64,000 bases of DNA from Bacillus nitratireducens (GCF_001884135.1 NZ_MAOC01000091.1:415360-479359), one strand, 5' to 3'; counted from the stretch's first letter, positions 32,802 to 44,324 are shown. The notes: generated from the sequence alone by a model not told the origin. A program made the numbers and translations.

Positions 32802-33371
32802 TCAATCTCGTTGTACCTTATACTCTATAACTCTACCATCTTTATCAAATTGCAAAACAAGACATTCACTATCTATAGGAATGAAACTACGTTCATTCCC
32901 AAGATAGTATAGTGTAGTAATTCCCGTTTTCAAACTGCTTGTTTTCGTAGGGGCCCCTAACAATTTTATGATTTCCTCATTTGATTTCCCTATCAATTTA
33001 TGCCGCTTTAATAAGTCATCTATCATATATACCCGTTTTTCTTCATCATTTAACCACCGATCCTGATTAAAATTTGAAGTGTATTTATTTAAACTTAATT
33101 GTAAAGTGCATACTATCAATGGAATGAGAGCAACCATCATTACAGTGAACAGCTGTTTCTTATCTTTATCACGTCTTGCTGATACATGTAAGACAGCCTT
33201 TTGAATAATAACTAGTAGAATAAAAGGCATTGCTACTACAAAAATACTCATTACACTCAATGACACATGAACCATATCAATAACAAAAATAAACACAAGA
33301 TACATTACTATATACAAACAAAAATAAATGTACAATATTCCCCAAAATATAGAGCTTTTACCTTTCTCCAC
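32802..33371 (-). CDS. Hypothetical membrane protein with a BamE/SmpA-like C-terminus
   Basis: Protein of 189 residues with three membrane helices (about 9-32, 38-60, 77-96) and an external or cytoplasmic tail. The tail (LLKRHKLIGKSNEEIIKLLGAPTKT ... LVLQFDKDGRVIEYKV) follows the helix-helix-two-strand pattern of BamE/SmpA-like domains. No named family is recognised. Confidence 0.6.
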   Translation of the reverse strand: MEKGKSSIFWGILYIYFCLYIVMYLVFIFVIDMVHVSLSVMSIFVVAMPFILLVIIQKAVLHVSARRDKDKKQLFTVMMVALIPLIVCTLQLSLNKYTSNFNQDRWLNDEEKRVYMIDDLLKRHKLIGKSNEEIIKLLGAPTKTSSLKTGITTLYYLGNERSFIPIDSECLVLQFDKDGRVIEYKVQRD

Positions 33372-33384
33372 CTAACGCACCTAC

Positions 33385-33540
33385 TTTATCACGCTATTTA
33401 CGATCAGTATGACTCGCACCTCAAAATTCGGCCGTACAGCAAAGAAATTAAGTGGAAATCAGTTTGCCTGTAAATGCCCAATTGATATAACCAATTGTCG
33501 GCGTGGGGTTGATCCCCCATTGACTAAAGTCTCACTTTAC
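33385..33540. repeat. Degenerate bcr1-like intergenic repeat, copy B
   Basis: 156 bp from TTTAT to TTTAC. It aligns end to end with the full copy at 62091-62245: shared landmarks are ACTCGCACCTCAAAATTC, TGTAAATGCCC, TTGGT/TTGT-rich middle and the end ACTAAAGTCTCACTTTA. Many substitutions. It ends 4 bases past the stop of the NERD gene. bcr1 is a roughly 155-bp mobile repeat known in the B. cereus group. Confidence 0.75.
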
Positions 33541-33543
33541 TTT

Positions 33544-34578
33544 TCACTTCGTAACATAATTCATCTGGCCAATTATATCTCTAATCTTTTGTAGTTCTTG
33601 TACTGTATATATTACTTTACCTGTTAACATTTCATTTCTGAAAAACGTTACAATTTGCTCTCTATCTTTTAATCTCGGCAATTTTTCATTAGAAAGATCA
33701 ATAACTTCTTTGCCACTCTCATTTTCAAAATATACAACCGGTTTCACTTTTTCCTTTACAATATCTACTTGTATTTCTTCCAAATAATCATATACAGTTT
33801 GAGCTAATTTTTCCGCTTTATATACTGGATTCCCTTCATTTCTTACTTGCAAAGTTAATGAAGTTTGATCCGTAATAAATTCAAATGTCTCTTCTTTTTC
33901 AATTTCATGTTGATACTTGCCGATTTCATCAATCATAAATGAATATATACCCGCATTTTCTCTCGTTAAGCCATGGATTAATTTTCCCGTCCATTCTTTC
34001 GTCTCAAGTAAATACATGCCAGCTTTACATAAGATGAGGTGATGGATTCGATTATCGTTTATTTCACGTTTGTTTCTATATTTATTACTTCTCATAAAAA
34101 TGTTCGGCATAATATGAAGTTCTTCTTCTAGTATGATTCCTTGCTCGACAAAACCTCGCTTCATATAATGTAACGTTTCGTGCGTACTCATTTCAGCACC
34201 AGTTTTTGTATACTCTCGTAAATCTGCAATTAAATTTTGAAACATATGTATTTCGTTAATATGTTTATCTTGCATTTCACTACGTTCTTTACTATGTTGA
34301 ACAGCTAGTTGATTTTTCATCATACGCATATTTTCAAGTTCTTTAGCTGTACTCACTTGTAAATCATTATATTTTTTCTGTTCCATATTCTTCAAAGTAC
34401 TTTGTTGTTCTTTATGCTCTGTAATCGTAGCTGCAATTTCACTTTCATACGTTTCAATCGCTTGTTTCTTTTCAAATTCCACTTGCTGACTTTCTGATTC
34501 TAACTGTTTATTTTTATAAAACAGTACAAACACTGCAGCTAATAATATTAAAATCCCACCTATTAGCACATACTCCAT
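33544..34578 (-). CDS. NERD domain protein
   Basis: Protein of 344 residues: one N-terminal membrane helix (1-20), a coiled coil (about 22-110, rich in E/K/Q), then a nuclease-related (NERD) domain with HHLILCKAGMYLLETKEWTGKLI. NERD domains resemble PD-(D/E)xK nucleases; here the ETKEW segment fits that core. The role is unknown; the membrane anchor is unusual for a DNA enzyme. Confidence 0.78.
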   Translation of the reverse strand: MEYVLIGGILILLAAVFVLFYKNKQLESESQQVEFEKKQAIETYESEIAATITEHKEQQSTLKNMEQKKYNDLQVSTAKELENMRMMKNQLAVQHSKERSEMQDKHINEIHMFQNLIADLREYTKTGAEMSTHETLHYMKRGFVEQGIILEEELHIMPNIFMRSNKYRNKREINDNRIHHLILCKAGMYLLETKEWTGKLIHGLTRENAGIYSFMIDEIGKYQHEIEKEETFEFITDQTSLTLQVRNEGNPVYKAEKLAQTVYDYLEEIQVDIVKEKVKPVVYFENESGKEVIDLSNEKLPRLKDREQIVTFFRNEMLTGKVIYTVQELQKIRDIIGQMNYVTK

Positions 34579-34707
34579 ATTTTTTCTCCTTTATTTCACG
34601 TCCGATTATTTTTATAAATATATCGATTATATTATACTATGCTTTTAATATACAATTTGTAAAAATAATATATTTTTTATAAAAAGGCTTCTCAAATAAG
34701 ATGCCTT

Positions 34708-34801
34708 TTTATAGTAAAACTGCTGGTGAAAAACAATTGGTATTGGTCAATTGTCTAATAATCAGTGTGGACAATCCTCATCAATTAAAGTTTCACTTTA
34801 T
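34708..34801. repeat. Shortened bcr1-like repeat, copy C
   Basis: 94 bp bounded by TTTAT at both ends. The right half (TCTAATAATCAGTG ... ATTAAAGTTTCACTTTAT) matches the right half of the full copy at 62091-62245; most of the left half is missing. The right-hand TTTAT contains the stop codon of the GH25 lysozyme gene. Confidence 0.6.
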
Positions 34802-35844
34802 TGCACACCATATTGAATATAACTTGAATCATAGTATACCCATTGATTTGTACCTAAGCAAAGCCATCCATCTTGCTTACTCCACACTCGATATGATTCA
34901 CCATGATGTAACTGTCTTATTACATTCCCGTTTAATGATGGAGCGTCTCGCAGATTCACATTATCGCCAGTAATAGTTGCCACATAATGTTTATACTGAA
35001 TATAACTTGAATCATTATATACCCACTGATTTGTCCCTAAACAGAGCCATCCATCTTGTTCTCCCCAAACTTCATATGATTCGCCACGATGCAATTGGCG
35101 AATTACACTAGACTGTAAAGATGGTCCACTTCGTAAATTCACATTATCTCCATTAATTACAGCAACTCCGTATACCGGAGTCGCATTATTAGGCGTGGGA
35201 ACATTACCTCCACCACTTGCTCCATTTCCTTGTAAAGCTTCTAATGAAACAGCTGCTGATACATCACAATTTCCTACACCTGAAATTTGACCAGAATCTG
35301 TGTACTGCCATGCTGTCCACTCTGTCCATCCACCAGCATCAGCAGGCGGTATACTAGAATATCTGGAAATCCATAGTGGAATGTCACTTAACCCGCTAAT
35401 TCCAAATTCATTAATATACCAAACTCCTGTATATAACATTACATTTTTCCCAGTAGCTTGTTTCACATAATTTACGAAACTTCTTGCCCAATTCGATATC
35501 ATCGCACCCGTTAAACTACTATTGCTAGTATCCGTTGGCGATTCTAAATCTAAAACAGGAATTAAGTCCGTCTGATTACTCTGTAATATATTCACAAAAT
35601 ATTTCGCTTCTGAAATGGCATCATTTTGTTCTGGCTGCGCAAAATGATATGCACCAATTAATACATTCGCATTTCTCGCGGCTTGTACATTTTGAACGAA
35701 AGTAGGGTCAATATAGTTCACACCTTCCGTCGCTTTTGCATACGCCGCTGGAATACCAGATGACTTCACAGCATTCCAATCGATGTTTCCTTCCCAATGA
35801 GACACATCGATAAACGTAATATTTGAACTGGATCTATTTTGCAT
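34798..35844 (-). CDS. GH25 lysozyme with two SH3b domains
   Basis: Muramidase of 348 residues, endolysin-like, with no signal peptide. The GH25 barrel covers about 9-205 (FIDVSHWEGNIDW, KATEGVNYIDP, the acidic VLDLESP pair). Two bacterial SH3 domains follow (each with NVNLR-GPSL and W-Y-DSSYIQY). The SH3 modules closely resemble that of the prophage amidase at 49620, so a phage origin is likely. The stop codon overlaps a bcr1-like element. Confidence 0.88.
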   Translation of the reverse strand: MQNRSSSNITFIDVSHWEGNIDWNAVKSSGIPAAYAKATEGVNYIDPTFVQNVQAARNANVLIGAYHFAQPEQNDAISEAKYFVNILQSNQTDLIPVLDLESPTDTSNSSLTGAMISNWARSFVNYVKQATGKNVMLYTGVWYINEFGISGLSDIPLWISRYSSIPPADAGGWTEWTAWQYTDSGQISGVGNCDVSAAVSLEALQGNGASGGGNVPTPNNATPVYGVAVINGDNVNLRSGPSLQSSVIRQLHRGESYEVWGEQDGWLCLGTNQWVYNDSSYIQYKHYVATITGDNVNLRDAPSLNGNVIRQLHHGESYRVWSKQDGWLCLGTNQWVYYDSSYIQYGVQ

Positions 35845-36030
35845 ATAAAAGCTCCTATCAAATTTTTTTATTCCGTATACAATATGTATAACTTCAGTTA
35901 GTGGACACGACTTTTATGCTATAGTAAGAAAGTTCTAATATATTTATTTTGTCGAGATATTTAAGAAAAAAGTGAAATTGAAACTACACTGTACACCAGA
36001 AACTCCATTAATACACTTTTAACACCGCAA

Positions 36031-36058
36031 AAAAGACCTTGTAATTACAAGGCCTTTT
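36031..36058 (-). terminator. Terminator of the ABC exporter operon
   Basis: Stem AAAAG-CCTTGTAA / TTACAAGG-CTTTT overlapping the last codons of the downstream half-transporter gene. Confidence 0.75.
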
Positions 36059-37811
36059 GCAAACTACCTTTATTTTGCAGTAAGTACATATTGTAATAAA
36101 GTCCTTGTTTACTAAGTAACTCTTGATGTGTTCCGCTTTCTACAATTCTCCCTTCATGCATAACAAATATTTGATCCGCGTCTTGGATTGTAGACAATCT
36201 GTGCGCAATCGCTATCGTTGTTCTGCCTTTTCGCATTTGCTGCAATGCCGTTTGGATAGCCTCCTCTGTTTCTGTATCAATATTTGCCGTCGCTTCATCT
36301 AACACTAATACTTTCGGATTGGTTGCTATCGTTCTAGCAAAAGCAATTAATTGCCTTTGACCACTAGAAAATGCAGCTCCTCTTTCGACAACTTCAGTAT
36401 CATACTGCTCTGGTAATTTTTCAATAAACGTATTCGCTTGCACAAACTTTGCTGCTTCCTCTATCTCTTCATCCGTAATCTCTTCATTATACATACGAAT
36501 GTTTTGCTTTACATTTCCAGCAAATAAAAATGCATCTTGCAGCACAAGACCAATTTTCTTTCGAATTTCTTGTTCTTCAAACTTCTCTAAATCTACTCCG
36601 TCTATTACAATATTTCCTGATTTAATATTGTAAAATCTCATTAATAAATTCATAATCGTACTCTTTCCGCTACCAGTATGCCCTACGAAAGCAACCGTTT
36701 GCCCTGGCTTTACGTGAAAAGATACATTTTTTAAAACGTCACGCTTTCCATCATATGAAAAAGTAACATCTTTAAACTGAATTTCTCCGTTAACTACTCT
36801 TGGCTGTTCACTCCCCATTTGAACAGGAGCTAAATCTTTATCATCCATTAAATGAAATACACGCGATGATGAAACAAGCGCTTGCTGGAAGAAAGATAGT
36901 TTCATCATCATCTCATTTACCGGCTGGAAGAAACGATGAATATAATTAACGAAAGCATATAAAACCCCTACTTCAACAGGACTCTTTAAAGCATCGATTC
37001 CGAATAAACCAAGTACTAACGCAATTGCTACAATATGAACAAGATCTGTTGCTGGACGTAAAAGTAATGCATCTAATTTCAATGTACGACGTCCAGCACT
37101 AAAATGTTTATTGTTCACTTCTTCAAATTCTTTTCTCATCCGCTTTTCTTGCCGGAACACCTGAACAATATTCATACCTTGAATGGACTCATTTAACTTT
37201 GCATTTAATATACTCAGCTGATTGCGTACCTCTAAATAAAAAGCTGCACTTTTCCGTTGATACAACACCATAATTGCAAACATTATCGGAATTAATATGA
37301 GCGAAAATAGCGCTAATTTTACATCTAATAAAAACATCGCTACTAAAATCCCTACTAAAAAGACTACATTTTTCACGAATGTTGATAGTACACTAACATA
37401 AAAATCCTTAATCGCTTCTGTATCATTCGTTATGCGGGATACGAGCGTACCAATCGGCGTACGATCAAAGAAGCTTAATGACAATTTTTGAACATGTTCA
37501 TACACTTCAACTCGCATATCTTGGACAATCTTAAAAGCGATATTTTGAAAGTACAATAAGTCTAAATAAGTAAATAATACTTTTAATAAATGAGCAATAA
37601 TATACACTACAAATAGGGTTACAAGTGCTGATTGTTCAAAGTTACCTGGCACTAAGTGTTCATCAAGAAATTGTTTAATTAAAAAAGGACCCATCATTTC
37701 AGTTACAGTTGCACCAACTAGAAATAAAAATGCTAACGCTAATAACCCTTTATACGGCCTCATATAAGAAAGCAACCTTCTTAAATCACTCCGTTTTTTC
37801 TCAACCATCAT
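36045..37811 (-). CDS. Heterodimeric ABC exporter half, catalytically competent Walker B
   Basis: Fused permease-ATPase of 588 residues with six N-terminal membrane helices and a C-terminal ATPase. Walker A GHTGSGKST and Walker B VLVLDEATANID keep the catalytic Glu, but the signature reads FSSGQ instead of LSGGQ. It overlaps the upstream half-transporter gene by 4 bases, so the two make a heterodimer with one degenerate ATP site, the pattern of BmrC/BmrD-type exporters. Multidrug or lipid export is likely; the substrate is unknown. Confidence 0.88.
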   Translation of the reverse strand: MMVEKKRSDLRRLLSYMRPYKGLLALAFLFLVGATVTEMMGPFLIKQFLDEHLVPGNFEQSALVTLFVVYIIAHLLKVLFTYLDLLYFQNIAFKIVQDMRVEVYEHVQKLSLSFFDRTPIGTLVSRITNDTEAIKDFYVSVLSTFVKNVVFLVGILVAMFLLDVKLALFSLILIPIMFAIMVLYQRKSAAFYLEVRNQLSILNAKLNESIQGMNIVQVFRQEKRMRKEFEEVNNKHFSAGRRTLKLDALLLRPATDLVHIVAIALVLGLFGIDALKSPVEVGVLYAFVNYIHRFFQPVNEMMMKLSFFQQALVSSSRVFHLMDDKDLAPVQMGSEQPRVVNGEIQFKDVTFSYDGKRDVLKNVSFHVKPGQTVAFVGHTGSGKSTIMNLLMRFYNIKSGNIVIDGVDLEKFEEQEIRKKIGLVLQDAFLFAGNVKQNIRMYNEEITDEEIEEAAKFVQANTFIEKLPEQYDTEVVERGAAFSSGQRQLIAFARTIATNPKVLVLDEATANIDTETEEAIQTALQQMRKGRTTIAIAHRLSTIQDADQIFVMHEGRIVESGTHQELLSKQGLYYNMYLLQNKGSLQKAL

Positions 37812-39559
37812 ACGCCCCCTTTCTCTACTAATGCCTCTAACTGCTGGCTTTCGTACATTTCTTTATACCAACCATTTTCTTTCATTAATTGCTCATGTGT
37901 CCCTCGCTGCATAACTCTACCTTCATCAATAACAAGAATAAGATTTGCATGCTGAATAGCACTTAAACGATGGGCAGTAATAATCGTCGTTTTCTCTGCC
38001 CTTTCTCGTTTCAATGCAGTTAAAATAGTTTCTTCTGTTTTTGCATCTACGGCTGATAAACAATCATCTAATATTAAAATTTCAGCATTTGTTAATAATG
38101 CGCGCGCAATAGAGATTCGCTGTTTTTGACCTCCTGATAGTGAAACGCCTCTTTCACCTACTACAGTGTCATACCCTTCTGGAAATTGAAATATATCATT
38201 ATGAATACAAGCAATATCAGCAGCGCGGCTAATTTCTTTATATGTAGCATCGGCCTTTCCAAAAGCAATGTTCTCCCCAATACTCGCTGAAAATAAAAAG
38301 TGATCTTGCGGTACATATGAAATTGCAGAACGCACACCGTGAAGTGTTAAATCTCGAATATCCCGCTCCCCAACTTTTAATTCACCATTAAAATGATCAT
38401 ACTCTCGAATTAAACATTTTAACAACGTCGTCTTCCCTGCACCGGTACGTCCTACAATTCCTAACGTTTCACCTTTTCTTAAGTTAAAGTAAATATCTTT
38501 TAAGTTTAATAGTTCATTCTTTTTATAAGAAAACGAATCAACAGCGAACGAAACATCACCACTTGCTATAGTATTTATAGCATTTTCCCTATTCACTACA
38601 TCTGAAGTTTGTGAAAGTATTTTCTCCACACGATCATACGAAGCACGTCCACGCTCCATAATATTAAATAGCCATCCAAACGCTAACATTGGCCATACAA
38701 GTGTCCCTAAGTACGTTGTAAATGTTACCAATTCCCCTACAGTTAATTCACCCCGTACGACTAATAATGATCCGTAACAAATTGCGATTAAAAATGAAAA
38801 TCCGACAATTAAGGAAATCGTTGGATCGAATAACGAGTCAATACGTGCAACTAGCATATTTTTATGTACGACATCTTCAGATTTTTTCCGAAACGCTTGT
38901 AAATCCTCTTTCTCTTGTCCAAGTGAGCGAATTACCTTCATCCCACTCATACTTTCTTGTACTTTATCATTGATTTCAGAAAACGATTGCTGTGCCTTAT
39001 GAAATCTTCTATGCAATAAAGTTCCATAATAATTTGTAGAAATAGCTACAATTGGCATCGGAATTAAACTTAATAACGTTAACTTCCAACTAATTGTAAA
39101 TCCCATCGCTACGAGTACACATCCTCCAACAGCTAATGAATCAACGAGTGTTAAAACACCTGACCCCGCAGTTTGCTGAATCGCCTGAATATCATTGGTC
39201 GCATGTGCCATCAAATCGCCTGTGCGACGTGATTGATAAAAGGATGGGCTCATCTTAGTAAAATGTTCATATAGATTCTTTCGCAGTTGACGAGCTAGTT
39301 TTAAAGAAGATCCAAAAATCATAATACGCCATAAGTAACGTAATATATACATCGCAATTCCTACAACTACTAATAGAATAACCCAGTTCAACAATTTTTC
39401 AGACGTTAATGTTCCATTATTAATTTCATCTACTACAATCCCTAGTACTCTTGGCGCTACAAGTTCAAGAAGCGCGACACCAAATAACATAATAATTCCG
39501 ATTATGTACGCTCGTTTTTCTTGCTTAAAAAACCAAGCTAAATTAAAAAACACTTTCAT
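37808..39559 (-). CDS. Heterodimeric ABC exporter half, degenerate Walker B
   Basis: Partner half-transporter of 583 residues, same domain order. Walker A is GRTGAGKTT and the signature is a canonical LSGGQ, but Walker B is ILILDDCLSAVD with Asp in place of the catalytic Glu. Together with the FSSGQ of the other half this makes one inactive composite site. Ribosome binding site GGGAGG. First gene of the two-gene operon. Confidence 0.88.
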   Translation of the reverse strand: MKVFFNLAWFFKQEKRAYIIGIIMLFGVALLELVAPRVLGIVVDEINNGTLTSEKLLNWVILLVVVGIAMYILRYLWRIMIFGSSLKLARQLRKNLYEHFTKMSPSFYQSRRTGDLMAHATNDIQAIQQTAGSGVLTLVDSLAVGGCVLVAMGFTISWKLTLLSLIPMPIVAISTNYYGTLLHRRFHKAQQSFSEINDKVQESMSGMKVIRSLGQEKEDLQAFRKKSEDVVHKNMLVARIDSLFDPTISLIVGFSFLIAICYGSLLVVRGELTVGELVTFTTYLGTLVWPMLAFGWLFNIMERGRASYDRVEKILSQTSDVVNRENAINTIASGDVSFAVDSFSYKKNELLNLKDIYFNLRKGETLGIVGRTGAGKTTLLKCLIREYDHFNGELKVGERDIRDLTLHGVRSAISYVPQDHFLFSASIGENIAFGKADATYKEISRAADIACIHNDIFQFPEGYDTVVGERGVSLSGGQKQRISIARALLTNAEILILDDCLSAVDAKTEETILTALKRERAEKTTIITAHRLSAIQHANLILVIDEGRVMQRGTHEQLMKENGWYKEMYESQQLEALVEKGGV

Positions 39560-39651
39560 ATTTATCCTCCTCCCTTAAAATGAGCGATGTTTTCAGTTTA
39601 CCAAAAACACAGAATTTTTAAAAGTTTTAAACACTTATTATACCCAAAAGA

Positions 39652-39678
39652 AAAGGACACTCGGTAAGAGTGCCCTTT
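39652..39678 (-). terminator. Terminator of yneF
   Basis: Stem AAAGG-CACTC / GAGTG-CCTTT just past the yneF stop. Confidence 0.75.
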
Positions 39679-39683
39679 AGCGC

Positions 39684-39905
39684 TTATTTCGTTTGTTGCT
39701 TGTTCATCGCGCTCATCATTTGATTGATTTTCTTTTGGGAAGGTTTTTGCCCCATTTGCATCATCATCATTTTTAGCATTTGTTCGTTAATTGGTGGATT
39801 TTTTTGTAAGTAATTCATCATATATTTGCGGGCAATGAAAAATCCTAACGCCACGCCTGCTACTAGTGCTACTACGCCCACTAGAATACCTAACCACATT
39901 GGCAT
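39684..39905 (-). CDS. yneF: UPF0154 membrane protein YneF
   Basis: Protein of 73 residues with one N-terminal membrane helix and a Met-rich tail ([20 protein letters not shown]), typical of UPF0154. AAGGAGG precedes the ATG. Next to sirA and tkt as in B. subtilis. Function unknown. Confidence 0.9.
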   Translation of the reverse strand: MPMWLGILVGVVALVAGVALGFFIARKYMMNYLQKNPPINEQMLKMMMMQMGQKPSQKKINQMMSAMNKQQTK

Positions 39906-39983
39906 ATCTTTTCCTCCTTCATGTTGTCTACCTTACAGTGTACTAAAACCTTTTCAATAAGACAAGATACTATTCGACATTTT

Positions 39984-40424
39984 TTACACATATGTTCGTA
40001 CTTGTTTGAGAGGATTTAACCAGCCGTACTTTTTATTTTCATAATCCATCGCTAAAAATGTTAACTCACACTTTCTAAGCACCTCAAAGAAAGTTGTTTC
40101 CATGGATACATTTCCAGAAGTATTCATTCGAATATATTGTGATTTCACGACTATTTCGCCGTATTCAGCTCCTGTATAAAGCGTATGAGTATAATTCGTT
40201 CTTTCATATTTGCCAAGAACACGCAAAGCTTGTTCTAATTTATGATGAATTTTCATTACTTGTAACGGCATCGTAATATACGTCATTTGTTTATATAATA
40301 CTTTCTTCTCCGAAAGGGACCCAGATTCTGAAAATCGAGCAAATAAATCAAAAAACAAATATTCACGACCAAAGTAAGCTTTCGCAATATCCTCTTGAAT
40401 TAAATACAATTCATACGTTTTCAT
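39984..40424 (-). CDS. sirA: Sporulation inhibitor of replication SirA
   Basis: Protein of 146 residues with the start YELYLIQEDIAKAYFGREY that marks the SirA (YneE) family. In B. subtilis, SirA binds DnaA domain I at sporulation onset and blocks new rounds of replication. Position between yneF and tkt agrees with B. subtilis. A Spo0A box was not identified with confidence. Confidence 0.85.
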   Translation of the reverse strand: MKTYELYLIQEDIAKAYFGREYLFFDLFARFSESGSLSEKKVLYKQMTYITMPLQVMKIHHKLEQALRVLGKYERTNYTHTLYTGAEYGEIVVKSQYIRMNTSGNVSMETTFFEVLRKCELTFLAMDYENKKYGWLNPLKQVRTYV

Positions 40425-40540
40425 TTTTCCCCTCCCAATCTGGACAACCTTTTCCCTACATTATATAAGAGAAAATTTGCAATGATTGTCTGACTACGGA
40501 GAGAGAAAAAACTTTTTCTGTCGAAAAAACTCAACTACAT

Positions 40541-40573
40541 AGAAAAATCTCCCCATGCTGGAGAGATTTTTCT
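40541..40573 (-). terminator. Terminator of tkt
   Basis: Stem AGAAAAATCTC / GAGATTTTTCT immediately after the tkt stop. Confidence 0.85.
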
Positions 40574-40580
40574 AAAATCA

Positions 40581-42581
40581 TTAAAGCATTTCTTTTACTT
40601 TACGAACAACGTTCTCTACAGTAAATCCATACTCTTCCATAATCTTCTCACCAGGAGCAGAAGCACCGAATGTATCGATACCTAGTACATCTCCATCAAG
40701 ACCTACGTAACGGTGCCATCCGATTGTAGCACCCATTTCAATTGCGAAACGTTTCGTTACCGCTTTTGGTAGTACAGATTCTTTGTACTCAGCAGTTTGA
40801 GCTTCAAAGCGATCCATAGATGGCATGCTAACAACAGCTGCATCAACGCCGTCTGCTGCTAGAGCTTTTTGCGCTTCAATTGCTAAGCTTACTTCAGATC
40901 CAGTTGCAATTAAGATTACATCAGCAGTTTCTTTTTTGCTTGCAGAAACTACATATGCACCTTTTGCTACTTTTTCATAAGTGTCGTCTTTTGCACCTTC
41001 TAATGTTGGAAGATCTTGACGAGTTAACACTAATGCAGTTGGTGTTTTTGTTGATTCTAGAGCTAATCTCCAAGCTGCAACTGATTCGTTACCGTCTGCT
41101 GGACGAATAACAGAAACGTTTGGCATTGCACGAAGTGCTGCTAATTGTTCAACCGGCTCATGTGTTGGACCATCTTCACCAACAGCGATACTATCATGTG
41201 TGAATACATACGTTACAGGCAATTGCATTAATGCTGCAAGACGAATTGCTGGACGTAAGTAGTCAGAGAATACGAAGAACGTACCACCGTAAGTTTTTAA
41301 ACCGCCATGAAGTGCGATACCGTTCATTGCTGCACCCATTGCGAATTCACGTACACCGTACCAAATGTTTTTTCCGCTGTAATCAGCTCTTGTAAAGTCT
41401 TTTTCGTTATTCATGTATGTTTTGTTAGAACCAGCAAGGTCAGCAGATCCACCGAAGAATGATGGTACAGACTCTGCAATTGCATTAATTACAGCACCTG
41501 AAGAATTACGTGTTGCTGCTTTTGATCCTAATTCATAAGTTGGTAAGCTTTGTTCCCAACCTTCTGGAAGAAGACCGTTCATTGCTGCTTGCAGTTCGTT
41601 TGCTAATTCTGGATATGCTTGTGCATATTCACCGAGCATCGTGTTCCACGCAGCTTGCGTCGTTTCACCAACATCTTGTACTGTTTTACGGAAGTTGTCA
41701 TATACTTCTTCTGCTACATGGAAGTCTTGTTCAGCAGTCCAAGCGTATGCTTCTTTCGTTAATTTTGTTTCGTCTACACCAAGTGGAGAACCATGTGAAG
41801 CTGATTTTCCTGATTTGTTTGGAGAACCGAAACCAATTGTCGTTCTTACTTCAATTAGCGTTGGGCGTTTTTCGTCAGCTTTCGCTTCTTCAATTGCTTT
41901 TGCGATCGCTTCAATATCGTTTCCATCCTCAACACGGATTACTTGCCAGCCGTATGCTTTGTAACGATCTTCTACACTTTCAGAGAATGAACGATTTAAA
42001 TCGCCATCTAATGAAATATCGTTTGAATCGTAAAGTACAACAAGACGACCTAATTGTAAATGAGCAGCTAATGAAGATGCTTCAGCAGAAACGCCTTCCA
42101 TTAAATCTCCATCACCACAAATAGCGTATGTATGATGATCTACTACATTATACGCATCACGGTTGTATTTAGCCGCTAAATGTCTTTCAGCCATTGCCAT
42201 ACCTACAGCAGTTGCAATACCTTGTCCAAGTGGACCAGTAGTTGCGTCTACACCTGCTGTATGACCGTACTCAGGATGTCCTGGAGTTTTGCTTCCCCAT
42301 TGACGGAAGTTCTTTAAGTCATCCATTGTTACATCATAACCAGATAGGTGAAGTAGGCTGTATAATAACATTGAACCATGACCTGCAGATAATACGAAAC
42401 GATCGCGGTTAAACCACGTTGGGTTATTTGGATTGTGTTTCATAAATTGAGTCCATAATGTATAAGCCATTGGTGCTGCACCCATTGGCATTCCTGGGTG
42501 ACCAGAGTTTGCTTTTTCAATCGCATCAATGGATAATGTGCGAATCGTGTTGATAGAAAGTTGTTCGATTGAATGTGACAT
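40581..42581 (-). CDS. tkt: Transketolase
   Basis: Thiamine-diphosphate enzyme of the pentose phosphate pathway, 666 residues, the usual length. Signature motifs: [21 protein letters not shown] near the N-terminus, the ThDP motif [13 protein letters not shown], and [16 protein letters not shown] with catalytic His. Start ATG 42581 (MSHSIEQL) has GAAGGGA; the frame opens further to 42623 but that lacks family residues. Confidence 0.97.
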   Translation of the reverse strand: MSHSIEQLSINTIRTLSIDAIEKANSGHPGMPMGAAPMAYTLWTQFMKHNPNNPTWFNRDRFVLSAGHGSMLLYSLLHLSGYDVTMDDLKNFRQWGSKTPGHPEYGHTAGVDATTGPLGQGIATAVGMAMAERHLAAKYNRDAYNVVDHHTYAICGDGDLMEGVSAEASSLAAHLQLGRLVVLYDSNDISLDGDLNRSFSESVEDRYKAYGWQVIRVEDGNDIEAIAKAIEEAKADEKRPTLIEVRTTIGFGSPNKSGKSASHGSPLGVDETKLTKEAYAWTAEQDFHVAEEVYDNFRKTVQDVGETTQAAWNTMLGEYAQAYPELANELQAAMNGLLPEGWEQSLPTYELGSKAATRNSSGAVINAIAESVPSFFGGSADLAGSNKTYMNNEKDFTRADYSGKNIWYGVREFAMGAAMNGIALHGGLKTYGGTFFVFSDYLRPAIRLAALMQLPVTYVFTHDSIAVGEDGPTHEPVEQLAALRAMPNVSVIRPADGNESVAAWRLALESTKTPTALVLTRQDLPTLEGAKDDTYEKVAKGAYVVSASKKETADVILIATGSEVSLAIEAQKALAADGVDAAVVSMPSMDRFEAQTAEYKESVLPKAVTKRFAIEMGATIGWHRYVGLDGDVLGIDTFGASAPGEKIMEEYGFTVENVVRKVKEML

Positions 42582-42649
42582 GCTATTCTTCCCTTCGCGT
42601 ATGTTAGTAAACGTTTTATACATTTATATGATAGCTTCCCACGCAAGAT

Positions 42650-43298
42650 TATACAACATGTATCGACAAATATGTTGATGTTTTTTTGATATTTTATAAA
42701 AAAATCAATGTTTCCGGGAATGTATGGGCATTCAATATGACATACTTTTTCATTGTTTTTATTTTAAAAAGAAAGGGAATTATCTGTATTTTTATGCAAT
42801 ATCATTAAATCCAAAAATAAAAAATGTATATTTAACCTTTCATTACTGCGCGTGGCAAATGAATAGAAGGCTCTAACTAAAAATAAAGAAGAGTGTTCTC
42901 CCTTTGAATCGAAATAAAATCAATAATAATTACCATCAAAGTAACACATGCACAAGACCATATTTTAAGCTTAGCGCAAATATGAAGAGCACATTAATTT
43001 CAACCACGCACTCCTACTAATCATAAAACAAATTGCACAAGCATATTCTCCTCGCATCTATTTTATCCTGCCTAAAGAATTACTGTATATACAATCTACT
43101 TGAATCTACTTGCAATCATTGCTTCTAATAACGCTATGTCAACCAATTCGATTTATTCACATATTACCTTCGCAACAAGTACATAATAAAAGACATATCA
43201 ATTGATATGTCTAAATTCACCACTCACTATGTATTGAAACGATTGAAGTAGCATTACAACCGGAAAGCTATTACTCACGTATCTTTCTATTAATATCA
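42650..43298. other. Long intergenic region upstream of tkt
   Basis: About 650 AT-rich bases without a credible gene on either strand. The notable item is a perfect 22-bp palindrome at 43191-43212 followed by TTTTATTA on the minus strand, terminator-like but with no matching gene. The tkt promoter should lie near 42650. Confidence 0.5.
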
Positions 43299-43322
43299 AA
43301 AAAGACGGGCTATGCCCATCTT

Positions 43323-43324
<2 letters not shown>
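43299..43324 (-). terminator. Terminator of ynzC
   Basis: Stem AAAAGA-GGGC / GCCC-TCTTTT overlapping the ynzC stop codon. Confidence 0.7.
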
Positions 43325-43580
<256 letters not shown>

Positions 43581-43607
43581 TCAAAACTGATTATTATCAT
43601 ACAATAG

Positions 43608-44285
<678 letters not shown>

Positions 44286-44324
44286 TTATTTTCCCTCTAG
44301 TGTATCATAAATCTTCCTTTTGTT

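Noticed and set aside
41510-42124. Long plus-strand ORF (204 codons) opposite tkt
   Set aside because: Leu/His-rich antisense shadow of a highly biased gene; no ribosome binding site.
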